The translations under genes and the position numbers were made by a program. A model generated the notes under the pieces. That model worked only from the letters and a program-made list of their open reading frames with translations. It was not told where the DNA came from and did not search any database. From Cohnella rhizosphaerae (lineage in GTDB: Bacteria; Bacillota; Bacilli; Paenibacillales; Paenibacillaceae), in NCBI RefSeq assembly GCF_029525575.1, contig NZ_JAPDIA010000007.1, positions 992,001 to 1,056,000 of the forward strand: a DNA stretch of 64,000 bases. Direction: 5' to 3'. Shown here in pieces: positions 11,077 through 19,154 of the stretch. Positions within the stretch are counted from its first letter, which is position 1. Each line of letters begins with the position of its first letter.

Positions 11077-11859
11077 ATGGATGCGTTAATCGGATATTCT
11101 GGTTTTGTCGGTAGTAATTTGATGAGACAGCGCAAATTCGATCAATTTTACCGCTCAACCAATATTGAGGAAATTGAAGAAAAAGAGTTTGATACGGTGA
11201 TTTGTGCAGGTGTTTCCGCAGTTAAGTGGAAGGCGAACAGAGAGCCTGAAGAAGATTGGCGTAGTATTGAAAATCTGGTAAATCACTTGAAGAAAATGAG
11301 TTGCCAAAAATTTATACTTGTCTCTACTGTCGATGTATATGCTAATCCTCATAATATTACGGAAACTGATGTAATTATGGAAGATTCGCTTGCGCCTTAC
11401 GGCAAACATCGTTATCGCTTAGAACAATTCGTCACTTCGAAATTCAGCAACACTCATATTATCAGACTGCCAGGTCTTTTCGGTGAAGGTCTTAAAAAAA
11501 ATATTATCTATGATTTACTTCATCATAATGCAATTGATCAGATTGATTCGCGTAATGTATTTCAATTCTACGACCTAAGTAGATTGATAGATGATATACA
11601 GATTGTAGTGGACAACAACCTGCCGATTGTTAATTTTGCTACGGAACCCATTAGCGTTGAAGAGATTGCGCGTTATGCCTTTGATATGACTTTTTCAAAC
11701 CCTTTGTTCCAAAATACGGTGAGTTACGATATGAAATCGAGATATGCTCCGCTATTTAATAATGGACAAAATAAAGACTATTTTTTGGAAAAGCAAGAAG
11801 TTTTGAAGCAGATTCGTCGTTTCGTTATTAGAAATAAGATCGGAGGTGATTCGGATTGA
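11077..11859 (+). CDS. NAD(P)-dependent sugar epimerase/reductase-like protein
   Basis: A 260-residue short-chain dehydrogenase/reductase of the extended sugar-nucleotide type. The N-terminal Gly-rich loop GYSGFVGSNL binds NAD(P). A Ser-rich strand (LVSTVDVYANP) is followed by a Tyr-x3-Arg (YGKHR) where most family members have Tyr-x3-Lys, so catalysis may be changed. The frame is intact, unlike its neighbours. AAGAAGGG lies about nine bases before ATG 11077. Its stop overlaps the TTG start of the next gene by four bases (TTGA), so the two are probably co-translated. The substrate is unknown; the neighbours suggest a nucleotide sugar or a small sugar-derived substituent. Confidence 0.72.
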   Translation: MDALIGYSGFVGSNLMRQRKFDQFYRSTNIEEIEEKEFDTVICAGVSAVKWKANREPEEDWRSIENLVNHLKKMSCQKFILVSTVDVYANPHNITETDVIMEDSLAPYGKHRYRLEQFVTSKFSNTHIIRLPGLFGEGLKKNIIYDLLHHNAIDQIDSRNVFQFYDLSRLIDDIQIVVDNNLPIVNFATEPISVEEIARYAFDMTFSNPLFQNTVSYDMKSRYAPLFNNGQNKDYFLEKQEVLKQIRRFVIRNKIGGDSD

Positions 11860-12669
11860 AATTATCTATCTCGAATTTGGCATGGTCGACCGAGGAGGAT
11901 CAGCAAGTATCTACGCTGATGAAAAAAATATGGTTTTGCGGGAGTTGAAATTGCGCCTACAAAGATTTGGAACACGCCAGTCGGAGTGGATTTAATTTCC
12001 ATTGAAGAGTACCGAAAGTGGTGGTCGGATTCCAATATTCCAATCATAGCTCTGCAATCTTTGTTGTTTGGGCAAGAAAGACTTAAATTATTCGATCCCG
12101 CACAGACAATGAATACGCAAGAGTATCTGGCTTCAATCATTCAATTGGGAGGTCTACTTGGGGCTCAATCCTTTGTATTCGGTTCTCCACGCAATCGTCA
12201 AGTTGGAAGCCTATCCCTAAAAGAAGCTTACTCCATAATTGTCCCTCTACTAGAGGAACTAGGTGAAGTGGCTTTTCGTTATGGGGCTCAATTATGTATA
12301 GAGCCTAATCCGGCAGATTACGGTTGTGATTTTATTTGTACTACGCAAGAGGGCATTCATTTAGTGAAAACTGTTAATCATCCTGGCATAGCCCTTCATT
12401 TAGATGCAGCGGCTATGACATTGAACCGAGAGGATATTGAACGATCGCTCGATGAAGCCTTTCCATACCTGGCGCATTTTCATATTAGCGAGCCTAATTT
12501 ACTGCGCGTCTCGGGCCAGTTTGTCGATCATCCGCGAATTGCAAACAGTTTGCGCAGTCTTCGTTATTCAAGGTTTGCATCAATAGAAATGAGAGATGGA
12601 CTTGCGGACTCGAATATCGATAGTGTCGAGCAGGCTCTTCAATACGTTTCTGATATTTATACATCATAA
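11856..12669 (+). CDS. Sugar-phosphate isomerase/epimerase-like TIM-barrel protein (one frameshift)
   Basis: About 270 residues of the xylose-isomerase-like AP-endonuclease-2 fold. Metal-binding residues are suggested by LCIEPNP (Glu), HLDAAAM (His/Asp), HFHISEPN (His) and a final SIEM (Glu), in the usual order along the barrel. The start is TTG 11856, overlapping the previous stop, with GGAGGTG about eight bases upstream. The A7 run at 11922-11928 has one base too many. This family interconverts free sugars, sugar phosphates or inositols. In this cassette it may make a modified sugar or sugar-like acid that decorates the polymer, but the substrate cannot be told from the sequence. Confidence 0.72.
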
Positions 12670-12692
12670 AGATAGGGATGAGGATGAGGAAA

Positions 12693-13527
12693 ATGGCTGC
12701 CCTGCAAGATCAATATTGGCAGATTCCCAAATTTGAAGCGGCGGAGCTGGCTCTCAAAAAAAAAACGATACTGTGTACTTATTCCTGTCATTAATGAGGG
12801 AGAAAGAATCCGTAAGCAACTGACAGCGATGGCTCCTTATGCGGAAATGGTAGATATTATTATTACGGATGGAGGAAGTACAGATAACTCCCTCGATTTG
12901 GATTTTTTGAGGTCTGTGCACGTAAGAACGCTATTGACGAAAAAAGATCAGGGAAAGCTCGGAGCTCAGTTGCGGATCGGGTACGCCTACGCGCTCAGGC
13001 AAGGATATGAAGGAATTATCACTGTAGACGGCAACAATAAAGACGGCGTTGACGCTATTCCGCGGTTTATAGCGGAATTGGATGGCGGCTATGACATGAT
13101 ACAGGGTTCACGATATGTGAAAGGCGGACTGGCTATTAATACACCTGTTGTTAGAGATTTGGCTATAAGATTAGTCCATGCCCCCATCATTAGTATAGCT
13201 GCTCGCTTTCGGTACACAGACACGACTAACGGCTTCAGGGCTTACAGCAGAGGCTATTTATTAGATCTTCAAGTGCAGCCATTTAGGGATATTTTTAATC
13301 TATATGAATTATTGGCGTATCTTTCTGTTAAAGCACCTCGATTAGGATATAAAACAAAGGAAATCCCTGTTAAGCGCGTTTATCCCAGTGATGGAATAGT
13401 TCCGACCAAAATAAGCCACTTCAGAGGCAATCTGATTCTTCTAAAAACATTAGTGAACTTATTTACCGGTGCCTACAATCCCAAGAAAAAAGTTGTTAAA
13501 GGGGAGAGGGGAGCTCTGGATGCCTGA
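12693..13527 (+). CDS. GT2 glycosyltransferase, dolichol-phosphate-mannose-synthase-like (one frameshift)
   Basis: About 277 residues. GT2 hallmarks: VLIPVINEGERI at the first strand, ITDGGSTDNS, a VDGNNKDG acidic motif in place of the common DxD, and the QGSRYVKGG and NGFRAYSR segments seen in DPM1-like enzymes. There are no membrane spans at the C-terminus. The A10 run at 12756-12765 carries an extra base that splits off the first ~24 residues. ATG 12693 is preceded by AGGATGAGG; an in-frame ATG at 12678 is possible. It overlaps the next gene by eight bases. Both neighbours point to production of a lipid-linked or soluble activated decoration. Confidence 0.75.
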
Positions 13528-14632
13528 CTATCAGGCAGTTGTCATCGGAGGCGGCTTTTACGGATGCAGTATTGCAATTAAATTAAAAGAATACTTTAAA
13601 AGCGTGCTGCTTATAGAGAAAGAATCTGATTTAATGTCCAGAGCGTCTCTCGTCAACCAAGCTCGTGTGCATAATGGCTATCATTATCCCAGAAACTTGG
13701 TCACCGCTTATCGTTCCTATGTTAATTTTCCCCGATTTATTCACGATTACAATGCTTGCATCGAAGATGAATTCGACAAAATTTATGCAATTGCCAGATA
13801 TGGTTCTAAGGTAAATGCGTATCAATTTCTTAAAATGTTTAAGGAAATTGGCGCTCCCATTAAGCCGGCTTCTTCTTATTATCGTGAACTATTTAATCAA
13901 AATCTAATTGAAGAAGTTTTTGAAGTTAAAGAAGTTGCTTTCAACGCTGTAATTTTAAAACAATTGATGACCGAACAGCTTCAAATTGCCGGGGTTGAAC
14001 TACGAATGGGAACTGAGGTCTTAAAGGTTGAACAGTATGACGTTAACCGGATTAAACTTCAGATAAATGAAAAGGAGAGCATTACCGCAGATCGCGTATA
14101 TAATTGTACGTATTCTCAAATCAATAAATTGATGTCTAAATCTAATATGCCATTAATTCCATTTAAGCACGAAGTGACGGAGATGGCGCTAATTAATATG
14201 CCCGAACGATTAAAGCGAGTCGGGATCACAGTTATGGACGGTCCGTTTTTTTCGACCATGCCCTATCCCTCAAAAAATCTTCATTCATTGAGTCACGTTC
14301 GTTATACTCCGCACTTTAGCTGGGTGGACTTGGAGCAATTTATGGACGGTCATAACTACTTGAAAGAAATGGAGCAAAAATCGAATTATATCTATATGCT
14401 CAGGGATGTTGAACGATTTCTTCCTTTAATAAAGGGAGCGGAATATGTACATTCAATTTTTGAGGTTAAGACGATCCTTTTGCAAAACGAAAGGGACGAT
14501 GGGCGCCCTATACTTAGCAGAGACAATTATGGAATTCATAACTTTACTAATATCATGGGAGGGAAGATAGATAACATTTACGACATACTGGGTGTTATTG
14601 AAGAGCGATTTAATTATGCCGGTGCTCCCTAA
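13520..14632 (+). CDS. FAD-dependent oxidoreductase (DAO-like)
   Basis: A 370-residue flavoprotein with an N-terminal dinucleotide-binding loop GGGFYGCSIA and an Arg/Asn-rich RASLVNQARVHNGYHYPRN segment typical of the D-amino-acid/glycerol-3-phosphate oxidase group. The frame is intact. ATG 13520 follows GGGGAG by seven bases. It overlaps the upstream GT2 and is the last gene of a tight five-gene cassette (10074-14632) that ends at a terminator. It probably oxidises an amine or hydroxyl on a small substrate or sugar intermediate. Finding a DAO-type enzyme inside a surface-glycan cassette is uncommon, and the substrate is unknown. Confidence 0.72.
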   Translation: MPDYQAVVIGGGFYGCSIAIKLKEYFKSVLLIEKESDLMSRASLVNQARVHNGYHYPRNLVTAYRSYVNFPRFIHDYNACIEDEFDKIYAIARYGSKVNAYQFLKMFKEIGAPIKPASSYYRELFNQNLIEEVFEVKEVAFNAVILKQLMTEQLQIAGVELRMGTEVLKVEQYDVNRIKLQINEKESITADRVYNCTYSQINKLMSKSNMPLIPFKHEVTEMALINMPERLKRVGITVMDGPFFSTMPYPSKNLHSLSHVRYTPHFSWVDLEQFMDGHNYLKEMEQKSNYIYMLRDVERFLPLIKGAEYVHSIFEVKTILLQNERDDGRPILSRDNYGIHNFTNIMGGKIDNIYDILGVIEERFNYAGAP

Positions 14633-14660
14633 TCAAGCAAGCCTATGACATTCACAAATT

Positions 14661-14699
14661 CGGACTCGCCGTGTCAGCGCGAAGTCCGTTTTTTGTTTT
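14661..14699 (+). terminator. Rho-independent terminator after the FAD-oxidoreductase cassette
   Basis: The arms CGGACT and AGTCCG, extended by an inner CGC/GCG pairing, form a hairpin followed directly by TTTTTTGTTTT. It lies 29 bases past the oxidoreductase stop and separates that cassette from the rml genes. Confidence 0.7.
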
Positions 14700-14805
14700 A
14701 CAAACCAATAAACCCGCAGAAGCCTGTGAATGAATAAAATGAGTCGGAATATAAATAAGGTATGTCGAACAACGGCTCGACAAATATTCAGGCTTAGGTG
14801 ATTCA

Positions 14806-15372
14806 ATGGATGTACGAGATGGCATGATCCCGGGCGTCAAAATCATAACTCCTGAGATAATTGAAGACAGCAGAGGTTTTTTTTATGGAGTGTTACAATC
14901 AAATGTCCTTAAAAAAATCTTGGAATAGACATTGTATTCGTGCAGGATAATCATTCTAAGTCCACAGATTGCGGCGTTCTTAGAGGCCTCCATTATCAAT
15001 TAGAGCCAAAAACTCAAACTAAGCTTGTTAGAGTAATTGCGGGGGGCCGTAATTGATGTTGTCGTCGACATCCGCTTGAATTCGCCGACATTTGGAGAAT
15101 GGGAAATGTATGAGTTGTCGGCCAAGAATAAAAGACAATTGTTAGTGCCTAGAGGGTTTGCGCATGGTTTCTGTACCATTGAACCGAATACTGAAGTGCT
15201 TTATAAAGTAGATGAGTTCTACTCGAACAAGCATGATCGAGGTATTGCATGGAACGATCCGGCTATTGGTATTCAATGGCCGACAAGCAACCCCATTCTC
15301 TCCTCAAAAGATGAAAGTCATCCCTTGCTGACTATGGCTGAAGTGAATTATATTTATGAAGGGGTGGAATGA
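14806..15372 (+). CDS. rmlC: dTDP-4-dehydrorhamnose 3,5-epimerase (three frameshifts)
   Basis: About 187 residues after three repairs (T8 14877-14884, A7 14911-14917, G6 15041-15046). This cupin enzyme epimerises dTDP-4-keto-6-deoxyglucose at C3 and C5. Family marks are DSRGFF near the N-terminus, QDNHSKS, VLRGLHYQ with the catalytic His, VDIRLNSPTFG, and the PRGFAHGF cupin motif. ATG 14806 has AGGTG five bases upstream. The gene overlaps rmlB by four bases. Together with rmlB and rmlD it supplies dTDP-L-rhamnose; the first enzyme, RmlA, is not in the window. Confidence 0.92.
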
Positions 15373-16398
15373 CTTTGAAAATAATCGTGACAGGTGGAGC
15401 CGGGTTTATTGGCTCCAATTTTATACATTATATTTTGGGGAAATACATTAATGATGAAATTATAAACATTGATTCGCTTACTTATGCGGGGAATCTCGGT
15501 AACTTGACTTTTTTATGAGTCCAGATCTAATTACTGTTTTGTTCATGCGGATATTACCGATAGAGCAACCTTAGAACCGTTGTTCGTTGCGAGAGATATC
15601 GATGCGGTCATTCACTTTGCTGCCGAGTCCCACGTTGATCGGAGTATAATGTCGCCGGACCTATTTGTTAAAACCAATATACTTGGAACTCAAACGCTAC
15701 TCGATCTAGCAAAAGCCTACGGGGTCGGGAAATTCGTGCATGTTTCTACAGATGAAGTGTACGGCACACTTGGAGATAATGGCTTATTCACGGAGCGGAC
15801 GCCTCTGGCGCCTAACAGCCCATACTCCGCTAGTAAGGCAGGATCGGACTTCATGGTCCGAGCTTACCATGAAACCTATGGCCTAGACGTTAATATCACA
15901 CGTTGCTCAAACAATTATGGACCTTATCAATTTCCCGAAAAGTTAATACCGCTAATGATACAAAATGCGTTGAATGACAAGCCGCTGCCGGTATATGGAG
16001 ATGGTCTAAATGTTAGGGATTGGCTATACGTCGAAGATCATTGCAACGCCATTGATTTAGTTTTGCGAAAAGGCATCAGTGGAGAAGTGTATAATATAGG
16101 CGGCAACAATGAACGAACCAATATTCAAATAGTAAAAACAATTCTCCATGAGCTAGGTAAGCCCGAATCTCTGATTCAATATGTCCAAGATCGGCCGGGA
16201 CACGACCGCCGTTATGCCATTGATGCAACCAAAATTCGTAATGAACTCGGGTGGAGTCCAAATTTTAATTACGAGTCGGGCATTCGTGAGACAATTCGAT
16301 GGTACCTTAGCAATCAAGAATGGATGAATCAAGTCCTTTCAGGTGCGTACCAGGCATACTATGCCTCACAATACGGCAATCGTTTAGGGGATCTGTAA
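15369..16398 (+). CDS. rmlB: dTDP-glucose 4,6-dehydratase (one frameshift)
   Basis: About 342 residues. The NAD-binding loop TGGAGFIGSNF opens the protein; HFAAESHVDRSI, STDEVYG and YSASKAGSD (Tyr-x3-Lys) are the RmlB catalytic signatures; NNYGPYQFPEKLIPL and GLNVRDWLYVEDH follow. The T6 run at 15509-15514 contains one base too many and cuts the frame after about 50 residues. ATG 15369 overlaps the rmlC stop and rmlD starts immediately after the stop, so the three genes are one transcription unit. It converts dTDP-glucose to the 4-keto-6-deoxy intermediate. Confidence 0.95.
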
Positions 16399-17263
16399 GT
16401 GGTGGCCGAAGTTCGAACAAGAAGAATAATTGTTACTGGAGCGGAAGGCCAACTTGGACAGGAATTGGTCAATATTGAAGATGGTCGATACGAGATCATT
16501 GGTCTAGGACGCTCGACGCTTGATGTCACTGATATTAAGTTGTGCAGACGGGCAGTATCTGAAATCGCTCCATTTGCCATTATCCATGCTGGGGCGTATA
16601 CGGCGGTCGATCTAGCCGAATCTAAACCGGATGAAGCTTACAAAGTAAACGCGGCAGGTACACGAAATTTGGCGATGGCTGCTCGCGAGGCTAACGTGAA
16701 GCTATGTTATATCAGTACCGATTACGTTTTTGATGGTCAAAGCAGCCGGCCCTACAATGAATATGACAATACGGATCCACAATCGGTCTACGGAAAATCC
16801 AAACGAGCCGGGGAACTATTGCTTCAGTCGCTATGTTCGTCTTACTTTATTGTTCGAACCTCTTGGGTTTACGGCAAGTACGGCAATAATTTTGTCAAAA
16901 CCATGCTGAAGCTCGCGCAGGATCGTGATTCGCTTAAGGTTGTCAGCGATCAAGTTGGAGCGCCTACGTATACGAGGGACCTCGCTTTGTTTTTGCTGAA
17001 TTTAATTGAGACAGAAGCTTATGGGATTTACCATGCGTCAAATACGGGAACTTGCAGTTGGTTCGAGTTTGCGCAAGCGATTTTCGAGGAGCGGGGGGAT
17101 TCGAACAGTACTCTCGCCCTGTACGACTGCTGAATTCCCGCGTCCTGCCCCGCGTCCTGCTTTCTCTGTCTTGGATCATTCGGCCATTCGCCAAAATGGT
17201 TTTTCAGACATGCGGTCTTGGAGAGAAGCGCTTCGGGCATTCCTGGCTGAATTAGAAAACTAA
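16399..17263 (+). CDS. rmlD: dTDP-4-dehydrorhamnose reductase (one frameshift at 3' end)
   Basis: About 287 residues. The NADPH loop is TGAEGQLGQEL; HAGAYTAVDLAE, YISTDYVFDG and YGKSKRAGE (Tyr-x3-Lys) mark RmlD. The G6 run at 17093-17098 throws the last ~55 residues out of frame; removing one G restores the expected C-terminal region (the RPAFSVLD and WREALRAFL segments) and a stop at 17263. GTG 16399 begins directly after the rmlB stop. It performs the final NADPH-dependent reduction to dTDP-L-rhamnose. GC content rises sharply in its 3' part, close to the border of the AT-rich locus. Confidence 0.93.
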
Positions 17264-17343
17264 ACGATGCCCCTTGCTGTATGTTGTCCTTTATTTTCCC
17301 CCACACCCATTAACTCATACGCCTCCGGCGAAGCGGACCGGGT

Positions 17344-17350
17344 CATACTA
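17344..17350 (+). promoter_or_regulatory. Possible sigma-G -10 element of the SASP gene
   Basis: CATACTA matches the forespore sigma-G -10 consensus (CATAMTA) and lies 34 bases before the SASP start. I do not see a convincing -35 element at the right spacing, so this is only a suggestion, supported by the known sigma-G control of SASP genes. Confidence 0.35.
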
Positions 17351-17383
17351 GACCTGTCAAATTCAATGGAGGTGCATGACGTA

Positions 17384-17659
17384 ATGGCTAACAGGCGCAA
17401 TCGCAAGCTGGTGCCGGAGAGCGCGAAGGCGTTGGATGCAATGAAGTACGAGATCGCTTCGGAGCTTGGCGTAGACTTCGGTCAATACGGCGGTGCGGCG
17501 GGCGCAGGCGATACGGAATTCGCCGGCGAGCTGGGTGCGTTCTCTGCAGGCGGTGGCGGAGCGCAGTATCTGGGCAACCTTACTTCGCGCGAAGCGGGCG
17601 CGGTCGGGGGCGGCGTGACGAAAAGGCTCATTCAACAGGCGCAGCAAACGTTGATTTGA
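17384..17659 (+). CDS. Alpha/beta-type small acid-soluble spore protein
   Basis: A 91-residue DNA-binding protein of the dormant spore. It shows the family pattern: a KLVPESAKALDAMK helix, the germination-protease site region KYEIASELGV, and the C-terminal GGGVTKRLIQQAQQ helix. Between the two conserved blocks it carries about 30 extra Gly/Ala-rich residues compared with the classic Bacillus subtilis SspA-type proteins. ATG 17384 follows GGAGGTG by nine bases. It is probably monocistronic and expressed in the forespore, so it marks the organism as a spore former. Confidence 0.9.
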   Translation: MANRRNRKLVPESAKALDAMKYEIASELGVDFGQYGGAAGAGDTEFAGELGAFSAGGGGAQYLGNLTSREAGAVGGGVTKRLIQQAQQTLI

Positions 17660-17660
17660 C

Positions 17661-17679
17661 AGCTGGTTAATAACCAGTT
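17661..17679 (+). repeat. Palindrome downstream of the SASP gene
   Basis: CTGGTTA and TAACCAG face each other across one A (17663-17677), extendable to nine pairs with one G.T wobble. No T-run follows directly, so it is a poor terminator; it overlaps a TTGACA (17678-17683) and could be an operator. Function unknown. Confidence 0.4.
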
Positions 17680-17709
17680 GACAAAAAGCCCGATCGTGTT
17701 TTCCGCGCA

Positions 17710-17738
17710 TTGACACCCCTCGACAATTCCGGTATCAT
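17710..17738 (+). promoter_or_regulatory. Sigma-A promoter of metK
   Basis: TTGACA (17710-17715), a 17-base spacer and TATCAT (17733-17738): nearly ideal hexamers and spacing for the vegetative sigma factor. Predicted transcription start is near 17745, which leaves a leader of about 70 bases before metK. Confidence 0.75.
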
Positions 17739-17759
17739 TAATCAGAAGGTCTGTCTAAC

Positions 17760-17791
17760 AACCTTTTCCTACCGGAAAAGGTTCATTTTTT
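17760..17791 (+). terminator. Terminator-like hairpin in the metK leader (possible attenuator)
   Basis: AACCTTTTCC and GGAAAAGGTT form a ten-pair stem around a four-base loop, followed after CA by six T. It lies downstream of the predicted metK promoter and ends about 20 bases before the start codon, so it could end transcription early. No S-box (SAM riboswitch) core is recognisable before it. Confidence 0.65.
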
Positions 17792-17812
17792 GTGTAGGGG
17801 AGGTTGAAGATA

Positions 17813-19018
17813 TTGTCGACGATTAAGGGCCGGCATCTCTTCACGTCCGAATCGGTCACGGAAGGCCATCCGGACAAAATTTGCGATCAAATTTCAGACG
17901 CGGTGCTTGATGCATTTCTGGCGGCTGATCCATACGCGCGCGTCGCTTGCGAAGTGTCCGTCGCTACAGGACTCGTACTTGTTATCGGCGAGATCTCCAG
18001 CTCCGCGGACTTCATCGACATCTCGTCGATCGCCCGCAAGACGATTCGCGAGATCGGCTATACCCGCGCTAAATACGGTTTTGACTCCACGACCTGTGCC
18101 GTGCTGACGTCGCTCAACGAGCAGTCGGCCGACATCGCGCAGGGCGTTAACGCAGCGATCGAGAGCCGCGACGGCAAGGACGTGCTCGTCGAGAACGCCG
18201 ACATCGGCGCAGGCGACCAAGGCTTGATGTTCGGCTTCGCGACCAACGAGACGCCTGAGCTCATGCCGCTGCCGATCGCGCTGGCGCACCGTCTGTCGCG
18301 CCGCCTGTCCGAAGTGCGCAAGAACGAGACGCTCGCTTATCTTCGCCCGGACGGCAAGACGCAAGTGACGATCGAGTACGTCGACGGCAAGCCCGTCCGC
18401 GTGGACACGATCGTTATTTCCACCCAGCATGCCGAAGAGATCACGCTGGATCAGATCCAAGCGGACATCAAGAAGCATGTCATCCTGCCTGTCGTGCCTG
18501 AAGAGTGGCTCGACGGCGAGACCAAGTTCTACATCAACCCAACGGGCCGCTTCGTCATCGGCGGACCGCAAGGCGATGCCGGCCTCACCGGCCGCAAGAT
18601 CATCGTCGACACGTACGGCGGCTACGCTCGCCACGGCGGCGGCGCATTTTCCGGCAAGGACCCGACGAAGGTCGACCGCTCGGCTGCTTACGCTGCTCGC
18701 TACGTGGCGAAGAACATCGTCGCGGCCGGCCTGGCCGACAAGTGCGAGATCCAGCTCGCTTACGCGATCGGCGTAGCGAACCCGGTGTCGATTAACGTCG
18801 ATACTTACGGCACGGGCAAGATCGCCGAAGAGAAGCTCGTCGAGCTGATCCGCCAGCACTTCGACCTGCGCCCGGCCGGCATCATCAAGATGCTCGACCT
18901 GCGTCGTCCGATCTACAAGCAAACGGCTGCCTATGGGCACTTCGGCCGTACGGACATCGACGTACCTTGGGAGCGCACCGACAAGGTGGAGCTGCTGAAG
19001 TCCGGCGCCTGGGCTTAA
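17813..19018 (+). CDS. metK: S-adenosylmethionine synthetase
   Basis: A 401-residue cytosolic enzyme making S-adenosylmethionine from methionine and ATP. Signatures are TSESVTEGHPDKICDQISD at the N-terminus, GAGDQGLMFG in the middle, and GGGAFSGKDPTKVDRSAAY in the C-terminal third. Length and motifs are fully standard. TTG 17813 is chosen because AGGGGAGG (17796-17803) lies nine bases upstream; an in-frame TTG at 17804 touches that site and is less likely. The gene has its own promoter and terminator and is not part of the sugar operon, although it supplies the cofactor of the methyltransferase at 1231. Confidence 0.97.
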   Translation: MSTIKGRHLFTSESVTEGHPDKICDQISDAVLDAFLAADPYARVACEVSVATGLVLVIGEISSSADFIDISSIARKTIREIGYTRAKYGFDSTTCAVLTSLNEQSADIAQGVNAAIESRDGKDVLVENADIGAGDQGLMFGFATNETPELMPLPIALAHRLSRRLSEVRKNETLAYLRPDGKTQVTIEYVDGKPVRVDTIVISTQHAEEITLDQIQADIKKHVILPVVPEEWLDGETKFYINPTGRFVIGGPQGDAGLTGRKIIVDTYGGYARHGGGAFSGKDPTKVDRSAAYAARYVAKNIVAAGLADKCEIQLAYAIGVANPVSINVDTYGTGKIAEEKLVELIRQHFDLRPAGIIKMLDLRRPIYKQTAAYGHFGRTDIDVPWERTDKVELLKSGAWA

Positions 19019-19038
19019 TCTTATTCTTTCCACGAATG

Positions 19039-19077
19039 ACCGCCTCTACGGATTCGATCCGGCAGAGGCGGTTTTTG
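19039..19077 (+). terminator. metK terminator
   Basis: ACCGCCTCT pairs with AGAGGCGGT around a 16-base loop and is followed by TTTTTGCTTT, a strong intrinsic terminator 20 bases after the metK stop. Confidence 0.85.
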
Positions 19078-19154
19078 CTTTGGCCCTAAATTTCCCCGTC
19101 CAATGAGCCGACATAAAGAATACAGTATGTCCTTAGGATCTGGAGGAATCGCAA

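Noticed and set aside
17739..17812. SAM (S-box) riboswitch before metK
   Set aside because: The leader after the promoter is too short and the conserved S-box core is not present; only a terminator-like hairpin remains.
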